Of a DNA stretch of 64,000 bases, positions 53,483-62,237 are shown in pieces (the first letter of the stretch is position 1; each line of letters starts with the position of its first letter). The stretch covers positions 62,001 through 126,000 of the forward strand of contig VMDC01000020.1 of the NCBI GenBank assembly GCA_008081045.1, in the 5' to 3' direction. Made by a program: the position numbers and the translations under genes. The stretch comes from Gammaproteobacteria bacterium. GTDB lineage: Bacteria; Pseudomonadota; Gammaproteobacteria; Pseudomonadales; Pseudohongiellaceae. The notes beneath the pieces are model-generated. The model was not told the origin of the DNA and did not search any database. It saw nothing but the letters and a program-made list of their open reading frames with translations.

Positions 53483-53860
53483 ATGTTCAGCCATGTAATA
53501 TTGGGAGCAAATGATCTGGAAGCTTCCCGTAAATTTTATGACGCGGCGCTGGCCACTCTGGGGATCGGTGAACCCGCTCATGATCCGAAGGGACGCTATT
53601 TTTACCGTACCCCTACCGGTGTGTTTGGTATTACCAATCCCATTAACGGTGAACCGGCTACGCACGGCAACGGCTTTACTCTCGGCTTTGCCGCAGAGAG
53701 TCCGGAAGCGGTGGACGCCTGGCATAAGGCCGGCGTCGAAGCAGGTGGTACAGACTGCGAGGATCCTCCCGGTATTCGGGAAGGGGCGGGGATGAAGATG
53801 TATATTGCCTATCTGAGAGATCCGGCGGGCAATAAAATTTGTGCCCTACACCGCATGTAA
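53483..53860 (+). CDS. VOC (glyoxalase/bleomycin-resistance) superfamily protein
   Basis: A protein of 125 aa with GGAGAG upstream of the ATG. Two beta-alpha-beta-beta-beta modules are visible: HVILGANDLEASRKFYDAAL at the start and LRDPAGNKICALHR at the end. Such small cytoplasmic proteins use a metal for lactoylglutathione-type chemistry or act as binding proteins. Function cannot be narrowed. It is a single gene, convergent with the dienelactone hydrolase. Confidence 0.85.
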   Translation: MFSHVILGANDLEASRKFYDAALATLGIGEPAHDPKGRYFYRTPTGVFGITNPINGEPATHGNGFTLGFAAESPEAVDAWHKAGVEAGGTDCEDPPGIREGAGMKMYIAYLRDPAGNKICALHRM

Positions 53861-53867
53861 CAGGCGG

Positions 53868-54587
53868 TCAGAGACAGCGGCGGTACAGGGAAAAAAGTCT
53901 TTCCCAGTGCCGCTCTGCTGAGGTCTTGTCATACATACCCTCTCTTTTCGGGAATACGAAACCGTGTTGGGTCCCCGGGTACCACTCCACGCGCGCATTG
54001 ATCGCAATCTCCTTGAGGTGTGACTGCAGGGACTCCACCATTTCTGTGGGTGCGTAGCTGTCGGTTTCGGCACAGCCAAAATACATCTCTCCGGTAATTT
54101 TATGCGCCTCAAGGTGCGGTGAATCGGGTGCATCGGTCATCAGCCTGACGCCATGAAATGAGGCGCTTGCGGCAACGCGATCAGGAAACCGCGCTGCGGC
54201 AGCAAAGGCGAAAGGGCCACTCATACAGTAGCCCACACAGCCGAGCTTGCCCGGTTTCGCCGCATCGTCCCGGTCTGCATAGTCAATGAGCTGTGCGATG
54301 TCCGCGCAGATCATGTCGTTGCTGAGTGAGTCCATATGCGCATGCATTTCTTCCCGGGTTGATTCAGCAATGCGATAAACACGCACGCGTCGGTAGTAGA
54401 GGTTAGGCAGCATGACGTAATAGCCGGCGGTGCCGAGTCTCCTGGCCATGTCATGCAGCTCGCCCCGCTTACCCGGTGCGTCCATCAGGAACAGTACGAC
54501 AGGATGAGGCCCTTCTTCTTCCGGATGGGTGATGAAGGTATTCATGTCGCCATCGGCGGTTGCTATGTCGATTTCTTTCTCAATCAA
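53868..54587 (-). CDS. Dienelactone hydrolase family protein
   Basis: A protein of 239 aa from a TTG at 54587 with GGAAG upstream. The nucleophile is a cysteine in CVGYCMSGPFA, as in classical dienelactone hydrolases, with the Asp in YFGCAETDSYAP and the His in PGTQHGFVFPK. These cytoplasmic enzymes open lactones of chlorocatechol or sugar-like compounds. It is the last gene of a leftward group that begins with two PDLQGVW-family genes and DUF6152, 78 bp after the latter. Confidence 0.88.
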   Translation of the reverse strand: MIEKEIDIATADGDMNTFITHPEEEGPHPVVLFLMDAPGKRGELHDMARRLGTAGYYVMLPNLYYRRVRVYRIAESTREEMHAHMDSLSNDMICADIAQLIDYADRDDAAKPGKLGCVGYCMSGPFAFAAAARFPDRVAASASFHGVRLMTDAPDSPHLEAHKITGEMYFGCAETDSYAPTEMVESLQSHLKEIAINARVEWYPGTQHGFVFPKREGMYDKTSAERHWERLFSLYRRCL

Positions 54588-54665
54588 AGTTGACTTCCCG
54601 GCCTTCCGCCGACATCAGGCCGACGGTCCCCGACGGGGTCAATCAGCCTGCCCGGTGCGTTTTGC

Positions 54666-55103
54666 TTAATTGCGGTCCTGATCGTAAGGTGCCCCGGTCC
54701 CTGATGAGCCCATAAAGAACTTGCGCCCGTCTTCAAAAGTGATGTCCCGACCATTGGCCCGCGCGCTTCGATCCTTACTCTGATACCCATCAACTACGAT
54801 AAACGTTCCCGGCAGAATCGTGTCCCGTGAGAGTCCACGGCGCAGCAGGGTATTCGGTGTGCCACCCTCGACCATCCAGGTCGTTTTGCTGCCGTCATCA
54901 TTGGTGACCTCCAGATGGATCCAGGTATGAGGGTTCACCCACTCAACGCGCACAATTGGGCCGCGCAACAGCACCGGACGGTTAGGGTCAAATTCGGCGC
55001 TGAAGGCGTGATGGGCGACGGCCTGCATACCGACGCTTATCCACAGCCCGGCAGCAAGCAGTCCTGCTGCGGCGGTTTTAAGCCAAAAAGAAATTGATTT
55101 CAT
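54666..55103 (-). CDS. DUF6152 exported protein
   Basis: A protein of 145 aa with GGAG nine bases upstream. Signal peptide ends at AVAHHAFSAEFD, with a conserved His pair after the signal. The body, RVEWVNPHTWIHLEVTNDDG, is the DUF6152 pattern. The fold looks like a small beta-barrel. Function is unknown. It lies 30 bp after PDLQGVW-family copy B, and the pair may act together (inference from layout only). Confidence 0.78.
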   Translation of the reverse strand: MKSISFWLKTAAAGLLAAGLWISVGMQAVAHHAFSAEFDPNRPVLLRGPIVRVEWVNPHTWIHLEVTNDDGSKTTWMVEGGTPNTLLRRGLSRDTILPGTFIVVDGYQSKDRSARANGRDITFEDGRKFFMGSSGTGAPYDQDRN

Positions 55104-55133
55104 GATAGTGCTCCCTGTTTGTCTTCCGGCGGT

Positions 55134-56255
55134 TTATTGAGTCGGATTGGCGATGCCACCCGGGTCTTCGCCCCGGTATTCTGCTTCCAGTACACGAGCG
55201 CCCTTCATGATACCTTCCAGTGCATAGTTCGCTTCATGACAGGCATATTCGAACAGCTTGTTGTCGGTGCGTGGCCACGAGTACTCGCCGCTGAAAGAAG
55301 CAGTCCACACGGTAGGGTCTTCTACAGTAAAGCGGTAGATCACCTTGTCGGGGTTCTCGTACTCAAAGTATTCGGTGACTACCATGTTGGCCGAGCCGCG
55401 CGAGAAATTGGGAGTGTCCCTGAAGTTTGTCGTTTCAACTACCAGAGTGTCACCTTCCCACCAACCGATAGAATCGCCGAGCCATTTCTGAATGGTGGAC
55501 GGATCATGCTCCGCATTCATTCTGACGATGCGCGCTTCGTGCACCATTTCAATCTGAATAAGAATGGTGTCTTCCGTTTGCACAATGCGCTTATGGTTGT
55601 TGTACAGTGCGGGAAGCATAGGCGGCCCTGCTGTGGAGCCGAACGACATGATGCAGCGCTCAGCAAATGGTCGGTTTTCAGGATTGTCGTAAGGGCCGGG
55701 CGCCTCCAATCCCGCATCCAGCCAGTAAGCCGTGCCATCATTCGCACCACCTTCCCGGCGCGGTGCTTCGCCTGCACCCAGGGCCGCACGACGCGCATCA
55801 CGAAGTGCATCGGTTACCGGTGGCAACCTGCCGTTAAGGGGGTCGGTAATAATCGATGAGCGAAATTCACCGTTTATCCGGACCACATCCGTGCCGTTGT
55901 CTACCCAGAATGTGTTGTAGCCGCCGACGTTGCCGGCCGCACCGGTAGAACCATCTCCACCCTGAGGAGGTGCCGAGCGGTTGGGGTCACTGCCCACCTG
56001 ATTCTCTTCCTTACGCTCGAATTCGGCATTGGCAATGCCAAAGGCTTCATCGTTGGTCAGGATAAGCCGATTTCCGAATTGTGAGGGACGTTGAAACGGC
56101 GTCAGCGTTGACACGTCGTAGGTGCCGGAAAAATCCGGTCTGCCATTGGCGGTGCGGGGAATTTCACCGTTCTGTGCCAGACTCATAGGCGCGATGCACA
56201 GCCCCGCAATCGCGGTAACCAGCAGGTAGGTGGAACGTTTTTTCGAAGTTTTCAT
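55134..56255 (-). CDS. Exported PDLQGVW-family protein (copy B), unknown function
   Basis: A protein of 373 aa from the ATG at 56255 (AGGAG seven bases upstream). A Sec signal ends at LAQNG. The hallmark is degenerate here: GRPDFSGTYDVSTLTPFQRP. Conserved blocks are FAERCIMSF, ALYNNHKRIVQ, EMVHEARIV, GDSIGWWEGDTLVVETTNF and FEYACHEANY. Copy C lies 16 bp upstream and DUF6152 30 bp downstream, so all are one operon. A serine-, glycine- and proline-rich insert near 75-100 is unique to this copy. Confidence 0.75.
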   Translation of the reverse strand: MKTSKKRSTYLLVTAIAGLCIAPMSLAQNGEIPRTANGRPDFSGTYDVSTLTPFQRPSQFGNRLILTNDEAFGIANAEFERKEENQVGSDPNRSAPPQGGDGSTGAAGNVGGYNTFWVDNGTDVVRINGEFRSSIITDPLNGRLPPVTDALRDARRAALGAGEAPRREGGANDGTAYWLDAGLEAPGPYDNPENRPFAERCIMSFGSTAGPPMLPALYNNHKRIVQTEDTILIQIEMVHEARIVRMNAEHDPSTIQKWLGDSIGWWEGDTLVVETTNFRDTPNFSRGSANMVVTEYFEYENPDKVIYRFTVEDPTVWTASFSGEYSWPRTDNKLFEYACHEANYALEGIMKGARVLEAEYRGEDPGGIANPTQ

Positions 56256-56271
56256 GTCCATGCTCCTGAGC

Positions 56272-57132
56272 TTAATCTCGGGGAAGCGGGTATCTGCGAT
56301 ACTCACCATAAATCAGTTCTTCAACGAATTCGACGCAGCGAAAATCCATGATTCGGGCGTCAGGCTCCATGCGACGGTAGATAGGCATTTTGATGGTAAA
56401 GGGTTCAGTCAGAACCAGGGGATCTTCAATTGTCGCTTCGTAGTCGATGTGATTGGGGCCCATCAGGGTATAGCGCTCGGTGACTTTCATCTGATAGCTG
56501 TGATGACTGCCGGCGCGATCCAGCCAGGTGCCGTCGTGCAGTCCCGTCACTTCGACCACCAGAGTGTCTCCTTCCCAGCGTCCTGCTGACCACCCCATCC
56601 AGGAATCAAGCGGTGCCGGGCCCGGGTCTTCCAGGTAAATATCCCGCACGGCACCGGCAAATTGATAGGCAATAAAAAAATCGTTCTCACTCTGGATGAT
56701 CTGAAAAGGATGGGGCAGGTAGGTCGCCCTCGGCACTCCCGGCATATAGCACTTTACTTCAGGATCCCGGGTGATCCAGTTCGCCGCATTGTCCTCTTTG
56801 ACCCTGCGCGCCTGCTCGTTGTAGGGAATGCGGCCGCCACCTTCAATGACCCCCATGGAGCCGGGGACCGACAGAACGGCTCCGGCAGCGAGGGTTTCTG
56901 CGGCAGGCACCGCATTGACCGGGCCCTCCCGCATCATTACCGAGTGTCTTGCAATATGGGGTTCCAAATCCCAGTTTGCTTCATTCAAGACCTGCCAGAC
57001 GCCGTTAAAATCAGGCAGTCCGTTTGAGAGGCGCGGAATTTCCTGAGCGCTCAGCGGGAGATGTCCTGTGAGCATCACCAACAGAACAGGCAGTCGGAGA
57101 GAACGAAAAGATGAGAGAAGCTTGAACGACAT
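56272..57132 (-). CDS. Exported PDLQGVW-family protein (copy C, divergent), unknown function
   Basis: A protein of 286 aa; the ATG at 57132 has GGAG six bases upstream and a Sec signal (RLPVLLVMLTGHLPLSAQ). It starts the mature part with GLPDFNGVWQVLNEANWDLE. The shared WEGDTLVVEVTGLHD is kept, but the CHEGNY block is replaced by FRCVEFVEELIYG and the Cys of AERC by KCYMPGVPR. It is the shortest and most divergent of the four copies and may do a different step. First gene of the leftward operon. Confidence 0.75.
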   Translation of the reverse strand: MSFKLLSSFRSLRLPVLLVMLTGHLPLSAQEIPRLSNGLPDFNGVWQVLNEANWDLEPHIARHSVMMREGPVNAVPAAETLAAGAVLSVPGSMGVIEGGGRIPYNEQARRVKEDNAANWITRDPEVKCYMPGVPRATYLPHPFQIIQSENDFFIAYQFAGAVRDIYLEDPGPAPLDSWMGWSAGRWEGDTLVVEVTGLHDGTWLDRAGSHHSYQMKVTERYTLMGPNHIDYEATIEDPLVLTEPFTIKMPIYRRMEPDARIMDFRCVEFVEELIYGEYRRYPLPRD

Positions 57133-57357
57133 TGATGTCTCCGTGCAGGGTGCCATGATGCGAGATCTGGAACCTGATTGACTTGTTATTGTGATCGCCT
57201 CCGCGCCCGGTCGGCTGGATGACGATGGACGGCACCAGATGTGCTGCCGCAAGCCCCGATTGTGCCGTATGGTGCGCGAAAAGAAAAATCTGCTGTCCGT
57301 GCCCGGCACGACCGGATGATACTGGCCACGCGCACCACCGGATGCGATCGAGCCGTT

Positions 57358-57981
57358 TTATTCAGGTCGTACCATCGTGAAGCTGGAATCCGCGTCTACC
57401 CGCGCGTAATCATTGTACCCGAGTCGGCCGATCGGCATCATTTTAGCGACATCAATAAGGCCGTCTCCGGTGATTATGGCGTCATCAATGTGGACACCAA
57501 TGACTTCTCCAAAGATCACCTTGTAGCCATCTGCCTGATCCCAGCCCGGTATCAGGGTGGTTTTAAGATACTTGCATTCCAGCTGAACCGGCGCTTCGGC
57601 AATCCTCGGCGCCTTGACCAGAGTGGAGCTGACGGGCGTCAGACCTGCCAGCGCAATCTCGTCCGCCTCCGGAGGCAGGGTGGCAGAAGAGAGATTCATC
57701 TGTTCTCTGAGCTCCCACGTTGCCAGATTGCAAACGAACTCACCGGTAGTTTCGACATTCCGGGCCGTGTCCTTGTTACGATCATCGGCACTGCCTGCAC
57801 CTGCTGAAAACATAACGGTTGGGGGTCGGTAACACACGGCATTGAAAAAGCTGTACGGGGCCAGATTGAACACCCCGTCGCTGTCGACCGAGCTGATCCA
57901 GCCTATGGGCCGCGGGATCACCAGGCTATTGAAAGGGTTCTTGGGCAGTCCGTGGTTCTGGTTTTTCGGTTCATAGAACAT
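57358..57981 (-). CDS. Flavin reductase family (FMN-binding split barrel) protein
   Basis: A protein of 207 aa from the ATG at 57981 with GGAG seven bases upstream. The split-barrel pattern is clear: PRPIGWISSVDSDGVFNLAPYSFFNAVCYRPPTVMFS split across the N-half, and GEFVCNLATWELREQMN. It is probably an FMN-binding reductase of the DIM6/NTAB group. It could supply reduced flavin to a monooxygenase such as the LLM protein, though that gene is 6 kb away. It is divergent from the peptide transporter. Confidence 0.82.
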   Translation of the reverse strand: MFYEPKNQNHGLPKNPFNSLVIPRPIGWISSVDSDGVFNLAPYSFFNAVCYRPPTVMFSAGAGSADDRNKDTARNVETTGEFVCNLATWELREQMNLSSATLPPEADEIALAGLTPVSSTLVKAPRIAEAPVQLECKYLKTTLIPGWDQADGYKVIFGEVIGVHIDDAIITGDGLIDVAKMMPIGRLGYNDYARVDADSSFTMVRPE

Positions 57982-58133
57982 GGGGCGGGCTCCATACGCA
58001 AGGTTGGCAAAGGCAGAGCGAATCATCTCGCATCCCGGTCTGCAAGCCAATGGCGAGGCTGCCGTCAGGCCGGCGGGACCTCATCTTGTCTGCTTCGCAA
58101 TGCAGGAGTTTTGACCTTCCTGCGCCTGAAAAT

Positions 58134-58158
58134 CCGGCGGTGCTTCCCGCCGGTTTTT
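58134..58158 (+). terminator. Intrinsic terminator hairpin just upstream of the POT gene
   Basis: CCGGCGG (58134-58140) pairs with CCGCCGG (58147-58153) around TGCTTC, followed by five T residues (58154-58158). The hairpin is bounded by AAAAT on the left, so it could act on both strands. It ends 15 bases before the ATG of the transporter. A TACAAT box at 58162-58167 lies just after it. Confidence 0.55.
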
Positions 58159-58173
58159 CGTTACAATGGTTTC

Positions 58174-59520
58174 ATGTCTCACTATCTGACAGCGCCCGTT
58201 TCAACTCCCGGTATGCCGGGCGGGATTCCTTACATCATTGTGAATGACGTTGCTGAGCGCTTCAGTTTTTACGGTTTGCGGGCAATTCTGGTCATATTTA
58301 TGACCCAGTATCTGATGTCTTCGGACGGGCAGTTGGCGACGCTGGCCGATGAAGATGCGACGTCATATTTTCATCTGTTTACCGCAACTGCCTATTTTCT
58401 GCCGCTGCTTGGCGCGATCGTTGCTGACGCCTTCTGGGGCAAATACAAGACCATCATCTTGCTGTCGCTGGTGTATTGCGCAGGGCATTTCTCGCTGTTT
58501 CTGGACGATACCCAGATTGGCCTGTTTCTGGGTCTGACGCTGGTCGCGGTAGGTTCCGGGGGTATCAAGCCCTGTGTGGCCTCGAATGTCGGTGACCAGT
58601 TTGGCAGGACCAACAAGCATCTGCTGTCGCGGGCTTACAGCTGGTACTACCTTGGTATTAACCTCGGGTCGTCAACTTCTTCCCTGCTGACGCCCTGGCT
58701 GCTGGAACACTACGGGCCGGCTGTAGCTTTCGGTGTGCCCGGCGCTTTCATGGCGCTGGCGACGCTGACCTTTTGGGCAGGCCGCCGGGAATTTGTCCAT
58801 ATTCCGCCAGCAGGCAAGGGGTATCTGCAGGACATCACCGGCCCCGAAGGCCGGCGGGTGGTGAAGCGGCTGCTGGTGATTTATGTCTTGGTTGCGGCGT
58901 TCTGGTCCCTGTTCGATCAACAGGGCAGCACCTGGGTATTACAGGCGCAGAACATGGACAGGATGGTATTCGGAGTCGAGTTGCTGCCTGCACAGATTCT
59001 GGCAGCAAATCCGTTTTTGATCATCTTGCTTATACCGACCTTCACCTACCTGATCTATCCGGCAATGAACAGACTGTTCGAGGTTACCCCGGCCCGGAAG
59101 ATGTGTATTGGCATGTTCCTCGCTCTGACGCCGTTTCTCGTCACTGCATGGTGTGAATCGCAAATTCAGCAGGGCCTGACGCCTCATATCAGCTGGCAGC
59201 TGCTGGCTTATCTTTTGCTCTCTATTGCTGAGGTAATGCTGGTGATTACGGTGATGGAGTTTTCCTATACGCAGGCGCCCAAGCGGATGAAGTCTCTGGT
59301 CATGTCCTTCTTTTACCTGTCGATTTCGGCAGGGAATGTCTTTACCGCGGTGGTCAACCAGATAATCCAAAACCCTGATGGTTCCACCAAGCTTGAAGGG
59401 GCCATGTATCATTTATTTTTTGCAGGCTTTATGGGGACTGCCGCGGTGCTCTTTGCATTTTACATGGCAAGCTATGATATGGACTTTATCATTCATGATG
59501 AGGTGGTCAGTAATGGCTGA
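58174..59520 (+). CDS. POT/PTR2-family proton-dependent peptide transporter
   Basis: A protein of 448 aa with about 12 membrane segments. The start at 58174 (MSHYLTAP) is chosen because the family N-terminus begins close to it; upstream in-frame sequence is non-coding in character. The PTR2 signatures are ERFSFYGLRAILVIFM near 30 and GIKPCVASNVGDQF in the loop after TM4. It imports di- and tripeptides with protons. Length is a little short for the family (usually near 480-500). It overlaps the aminotransferase by 8 bp. Confidence 0.88.
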   Translation: MSHYLTAPVSTPGMPGGIPYIIVNDVAERFSFYGLRAILVIFMTQYLMSSDGQLATLADEDATSYFHLFTATAYFLPLLGAIVADAFWGKYKTIILLSLVYCAGHFSLFLDDTQIGLFLGLTLVAVGSGGIKPCVASNVGDQFGRTNKHLLSRAYSWYYLGINLGSSTSSLLTPWLLEHYGPAVAFGVPGAFMALATLTFWAGRREFVHIPPAGKGYLQDITGPEGRRVVKRLLVIYVLVAAFWSLFDQQGSTWVLQAQNMDRMVFGVELLPAQILAANPFLIILLIPTFTYLIYPAMNRLFEVTPARKMCIGMFLALTPFLVTAWCESQIQQGLTPHISWQLLAYLLLSIAEVMLVITVMEFSYTQAPKRMKSLVMSFFYLSISAGNVFTAVVNQIIQNPDGSTKLEGAMYHLFFAGFMGTAAVLFAFYMASYDMDFIIHDEVVSNG

Positions 59521-60787
59521 GCAGAGGCAAAACTACAGCTACAGCAAAAGTGAGGCCCTGCTGCAAAGGGCTAAGAATGTGATTCCTAATGGCATCCCGG
59601 GACACTTCAATCCGGTGGCGCAGGTTCCAGCGGGAACGTACCCATTTTATGTGGACCGCGCGAAGGGCTCACGCTTCTGGGATGTAGATGGCAATGAATA
59701 TATTGATTACCTGTGCGCTTATGGTCCCATGATTCTGGGATACGATAACGAAGTTATCGAACAGGCGGTACGAGAGCAGCTGGCCAAATCAGACACCTGC
59801 ACACTTGCCTCTCCGGTGATGGTGGATCTGGCGGAATTGTTTGTGGATTTGATCCCCTGGGCGGATTGGGCGACCTTTGCGAAGAACGGCGCAGACGCGA
59901 CCAACATGGCGGTCCTCATTGCACGCACGCACACGGGCCGTCGAAAACTGATCGCCATTGAAGGCGGGTATCATGGCAGTTCGCCCTGGATGCAGGCGAG
60001 AGGCCGCGCCGGAATCAGCGAGCGTGATCATCAGGAGTTGATTCGGATTCCGTGGAATGATCTTCCTGCCCTGCAGTCAGCACTGCTTGAGCATCCTGAA
60101 GAAATCGCTGCATTCATCAGCTCGCCCTATCATCATCCGGTTTATGAAGACAACGCCCTGCCGGATCCGGGATATTGGGAGGGCGTCCACGACATGTTGC
60201 GCAAGCATCGGGTGCTGTCAATCTGTGATGACGTGCGAGCGGGTTTTCGCCTGCATATGGAAGGTTCGCCCGCTTACTTTGGCTACAAGCCGGACCTCAG
60301 TTGCTACTGCAAGGCGATCGCCAATGGTTATCCGATTGCAGCTGTGGTCGGGCGCGGCGAACTCAAGGATGCGGCGGCCAGCGTTTTTCAGACCGGCAGC
60401 TTCTGGTTTTCAGCCGGACCTATGGCGGCAGCGCTGGCTTGCTTACGGGAGCTGAAGCGTGTTGACGCGCCTGCGCGCATTCTCAGGACAGGAACCGCGC
60501 TGTGGGGTGGTTTGCAATCGATCTCAGCCGACGCCGGCCACGAGCTGGTCGTCAGCGGAATTCCGTCAATGGCCTATTTGCGCACAGAGCACGAAGCCGG
60601 GCCCGGATTTCATCAGGCCCTCTGCGGTGAGTGCACGAGGCGCGGTTTGTTTTTAACTTCCCACCATAACCTGTTTGTTTCCGCGGCCCACACTGAGCAA
60701 GATCTCGCACAGAGCTTCGAGATATTTGCTGACGCCCTAAAGGCCGTCAAAAAACAATTTAAAGCCGGATCAAACCTGCGCGATTGA
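59513..60787 (+). CDS. Class III aminotransferase, glutamate-1-semialdehyde-mutase-like
   Basis: A protein of 424 aa, ATG at 59513, overlapping the transporter stop by 8 bp. PLP Lys267 is in CYCKAIANGYPI, with the Asp240 pair in ICDDVRAGFR. The N-part (VIPNGIPGHFNPVAQVPAGTYPF) resembles HemL-type proteins. The absent aminomutase loop residues, and SSPYHHPVYEDN near 203-214, suggest a distinct amino-acid aminotransferase or decarboxylase substrate. Coupling to a peptide transporter suggests that it processes an imported amino compound. Confidence 0.85.
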   Translation: MAEQRQNYSYSKSEALLQRAKNVIPNGIPGHFNPVAQVPAGTYPFYVDRAKGSRFWDVDGNEYIDYLCAYGPMILGYDNEVIEQAVREQLAKSDTCTLASPVMVDLAELFVDLIPWADWATFAKNGADATNMAVLIARTHTGRRKLIAIEGGYHGSSPWMQARGRAGISERDHQELIRIPWNDLPALQSALLEHPEEIAAFISSPYHHPVYEDNALPDPGYWEGVHDMLRKHRVLSICDDVRAGFRLHMEGSPAYFGYKPDLSCYCKAIANGYPIAAVVGRGELKDAAASVFQTGSFWFSAGPMAAALACLRELKRVDAPARILRTGTALWGGLQSISADAGHELVVSGIPSMAYLRTEHEAGPGFHQALCGECTRRGLFLTSHHNLFVSAAHTEQDLAQSFEIFADALKAVKKQFKAGSNLRD

Positions 60788-60922
60788 ATGCGGAGCATGG
60801 CATGGGGGCCCGGACTCAGGGTTTGGTCCGCGTTTCCATCACGCAGAACACATATGCCAGCAGCTTTGCTGTTGCTTGTCTCATCCGGATCCGGCGCTGA
60901 GTTGCGATCAATACTGATGGGC

Positions 60923-62236
60923 CTAGCGAGCGCTGAGCCGGTTGGCTGCCAGCCAGTAAAAGATCAGTCCTGACCCGATAAATCCGAGGCTGAACAGCCC
61001 CTCAACCGGTCGACTGATCAGGGTGAAACCCAGAATCCAGCCGGTGAGCAGCAGATAGAGTAAAGGCGGCAGGGGGTAAAGAAACGTTCGGTAAGGCCGC
61101 TCCAGATCGGGCTGTCGATAGCGCAGTACGAAAATGCCTGCGATGGTAACGAAACTGTTGAGCGCGAGGGTAAACCCGGAAAAAACCAGCACGGACTCAA
61201 AGGTCGAAGAGAGGATAAACAGCAGCGCAACGGAAGACTGTATCCATATTGCGGTGGCAGGTATTCCGCTGCGGTTCTTACGGCCCAGTATTCCGATTGC
61301 GGGATAATCTTCGCCGATAACCTGAATCACTCTCGGACCCGCCATGGTCATTGCGCTGACAGTTGAGATGAGGAGCATGGCCAGAATCAGACCAGTGAGA
61401 CGACCCGCCGTCTCTCCGAAGGCTGCCTGAGCCGCGATTGCTCCTACTTCAACCTGACCGGCCAGCAGGTCCATCGGCGCGGCATAAAGAAAAGAAAAAT
61501 TAAGCCCAAGGTAAAGCAGGGTGACAACAGCCGTGCCAGAGATCAAAATCCAGGGAAGCGTCCGCTGGGGATCTTCGAGTTCGCTACTGAGATAAGTTGC
61601 TGCGTTCCATCCCGTGTAGGCAAAGGACACGTAGATGAGTGCCACAGCATAAGCGCCGCTGGTGATTGTTGCAAAATCGCCCTCGGTGGGCAGGAAACTC
61701 ACTGGCTGTGGTGTGTCCACCGCTATCAGCGTGCCGAGGACAAAAGCGAGAATCACACCGATTTTCAGCAGGGTAAAAATAACCTGAGTGCCGCTGCTGT
61801 TCTTGTGATTGGTGGCGTGGACTCCTGTCAGCAGAATGAGAAGAGCTGCTGCAAGAAGCTTCTGAAAGTTTTCACTCAGGCCTTCCGGAAAGATAGAAGA
61901 CGCATAAGCGGCAAACGTCATCGCAGCCAGCGCAACCGGTCCGGAAAAACCCACTGTCGAAGAAACCCAGCCCGACACAAACCCTGCAGCGGGATGATAA
62001 ATTCGGCTGAGCAGGTTGTATTCTCCACCGGAGCGGGGCAGGGCGGCACCGAGTTCGCCGTAGGTCATAGCCCCACACAGGGCAGCTACGCCACCAATCG
62101 CCCAGAGGGCAAGCAAAGCAAAGCCGGAGCGGATATCAAGCAGTTGAAAACCGAGACTGGTGAAGACGCCGGTCCCTACCATATTGGCGATGACAACCGC
62201 GGTGAGGGTAGGGAATCTGAACTTATCTGAAGCCAT
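60923..62236 (-). CDS. APC-superfamily amino-acid permease
   Basis: A protein of 437 aa from the ATG at 62236, one base after the stop of the MBL gene. About 12 membrane segments. The N-terminal sequence VVIANMVGTGVFTSLGFQL is the substrate/sodium loop of the APC fold, followed by GELGAALPRSGGEYNLLSRIYHP. The transported substrate is probably an amino acid or polyamine. It is the last gene of a leftward operon with the MBL hydrolase and PDLQGVW-family copy D. Confidence 0.87.
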   Translation of the reverse strand: MASDKFRFPTLTAVVIANMVGTGVFTSLGFQLLDIRSGFALLALWAIGGVAALCGAMTYGELGAALPRSGGEYNLLSRIYHPAAGFVSGWVSSTVGFSGPVALAAMTFAAYASSIFPEGLSENFQKLLAAALLILLTGVHATNHKNSSGTQVIFTLLKIGVILAFVLGTLIAVDTPQPVSFLPTEGDFATITSGAYAVALIYVSFAYTGWNAATYLSSELEDPQRTLPWILISGTAVVTLLYLGLNFSFLYAAPMDLLAGQVEVGAIAAQAAFGETAGRLTGLILAMLLISTVSAMTMAGPRVIQVIGEDYPAIGILGRKNRSGIPATAIWIQSSVALLFILSSTFESVLVFSGFTLALNSFVTIAGIFVLRYRQPDLERPYRTFLYPLPPLLYLLLTGWILGFTLISRPVEGLFSLGFIGSGLIFYWLAANRLSAR

Positions 62237-62237
62237 A

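Noticed and set aside
57952-58173. Upstream extension of the POT transporter frame
   Set aside because: It overlaps the start region of the flavin reductase and the terminator hairpin, and family proteins begin close to 58174.
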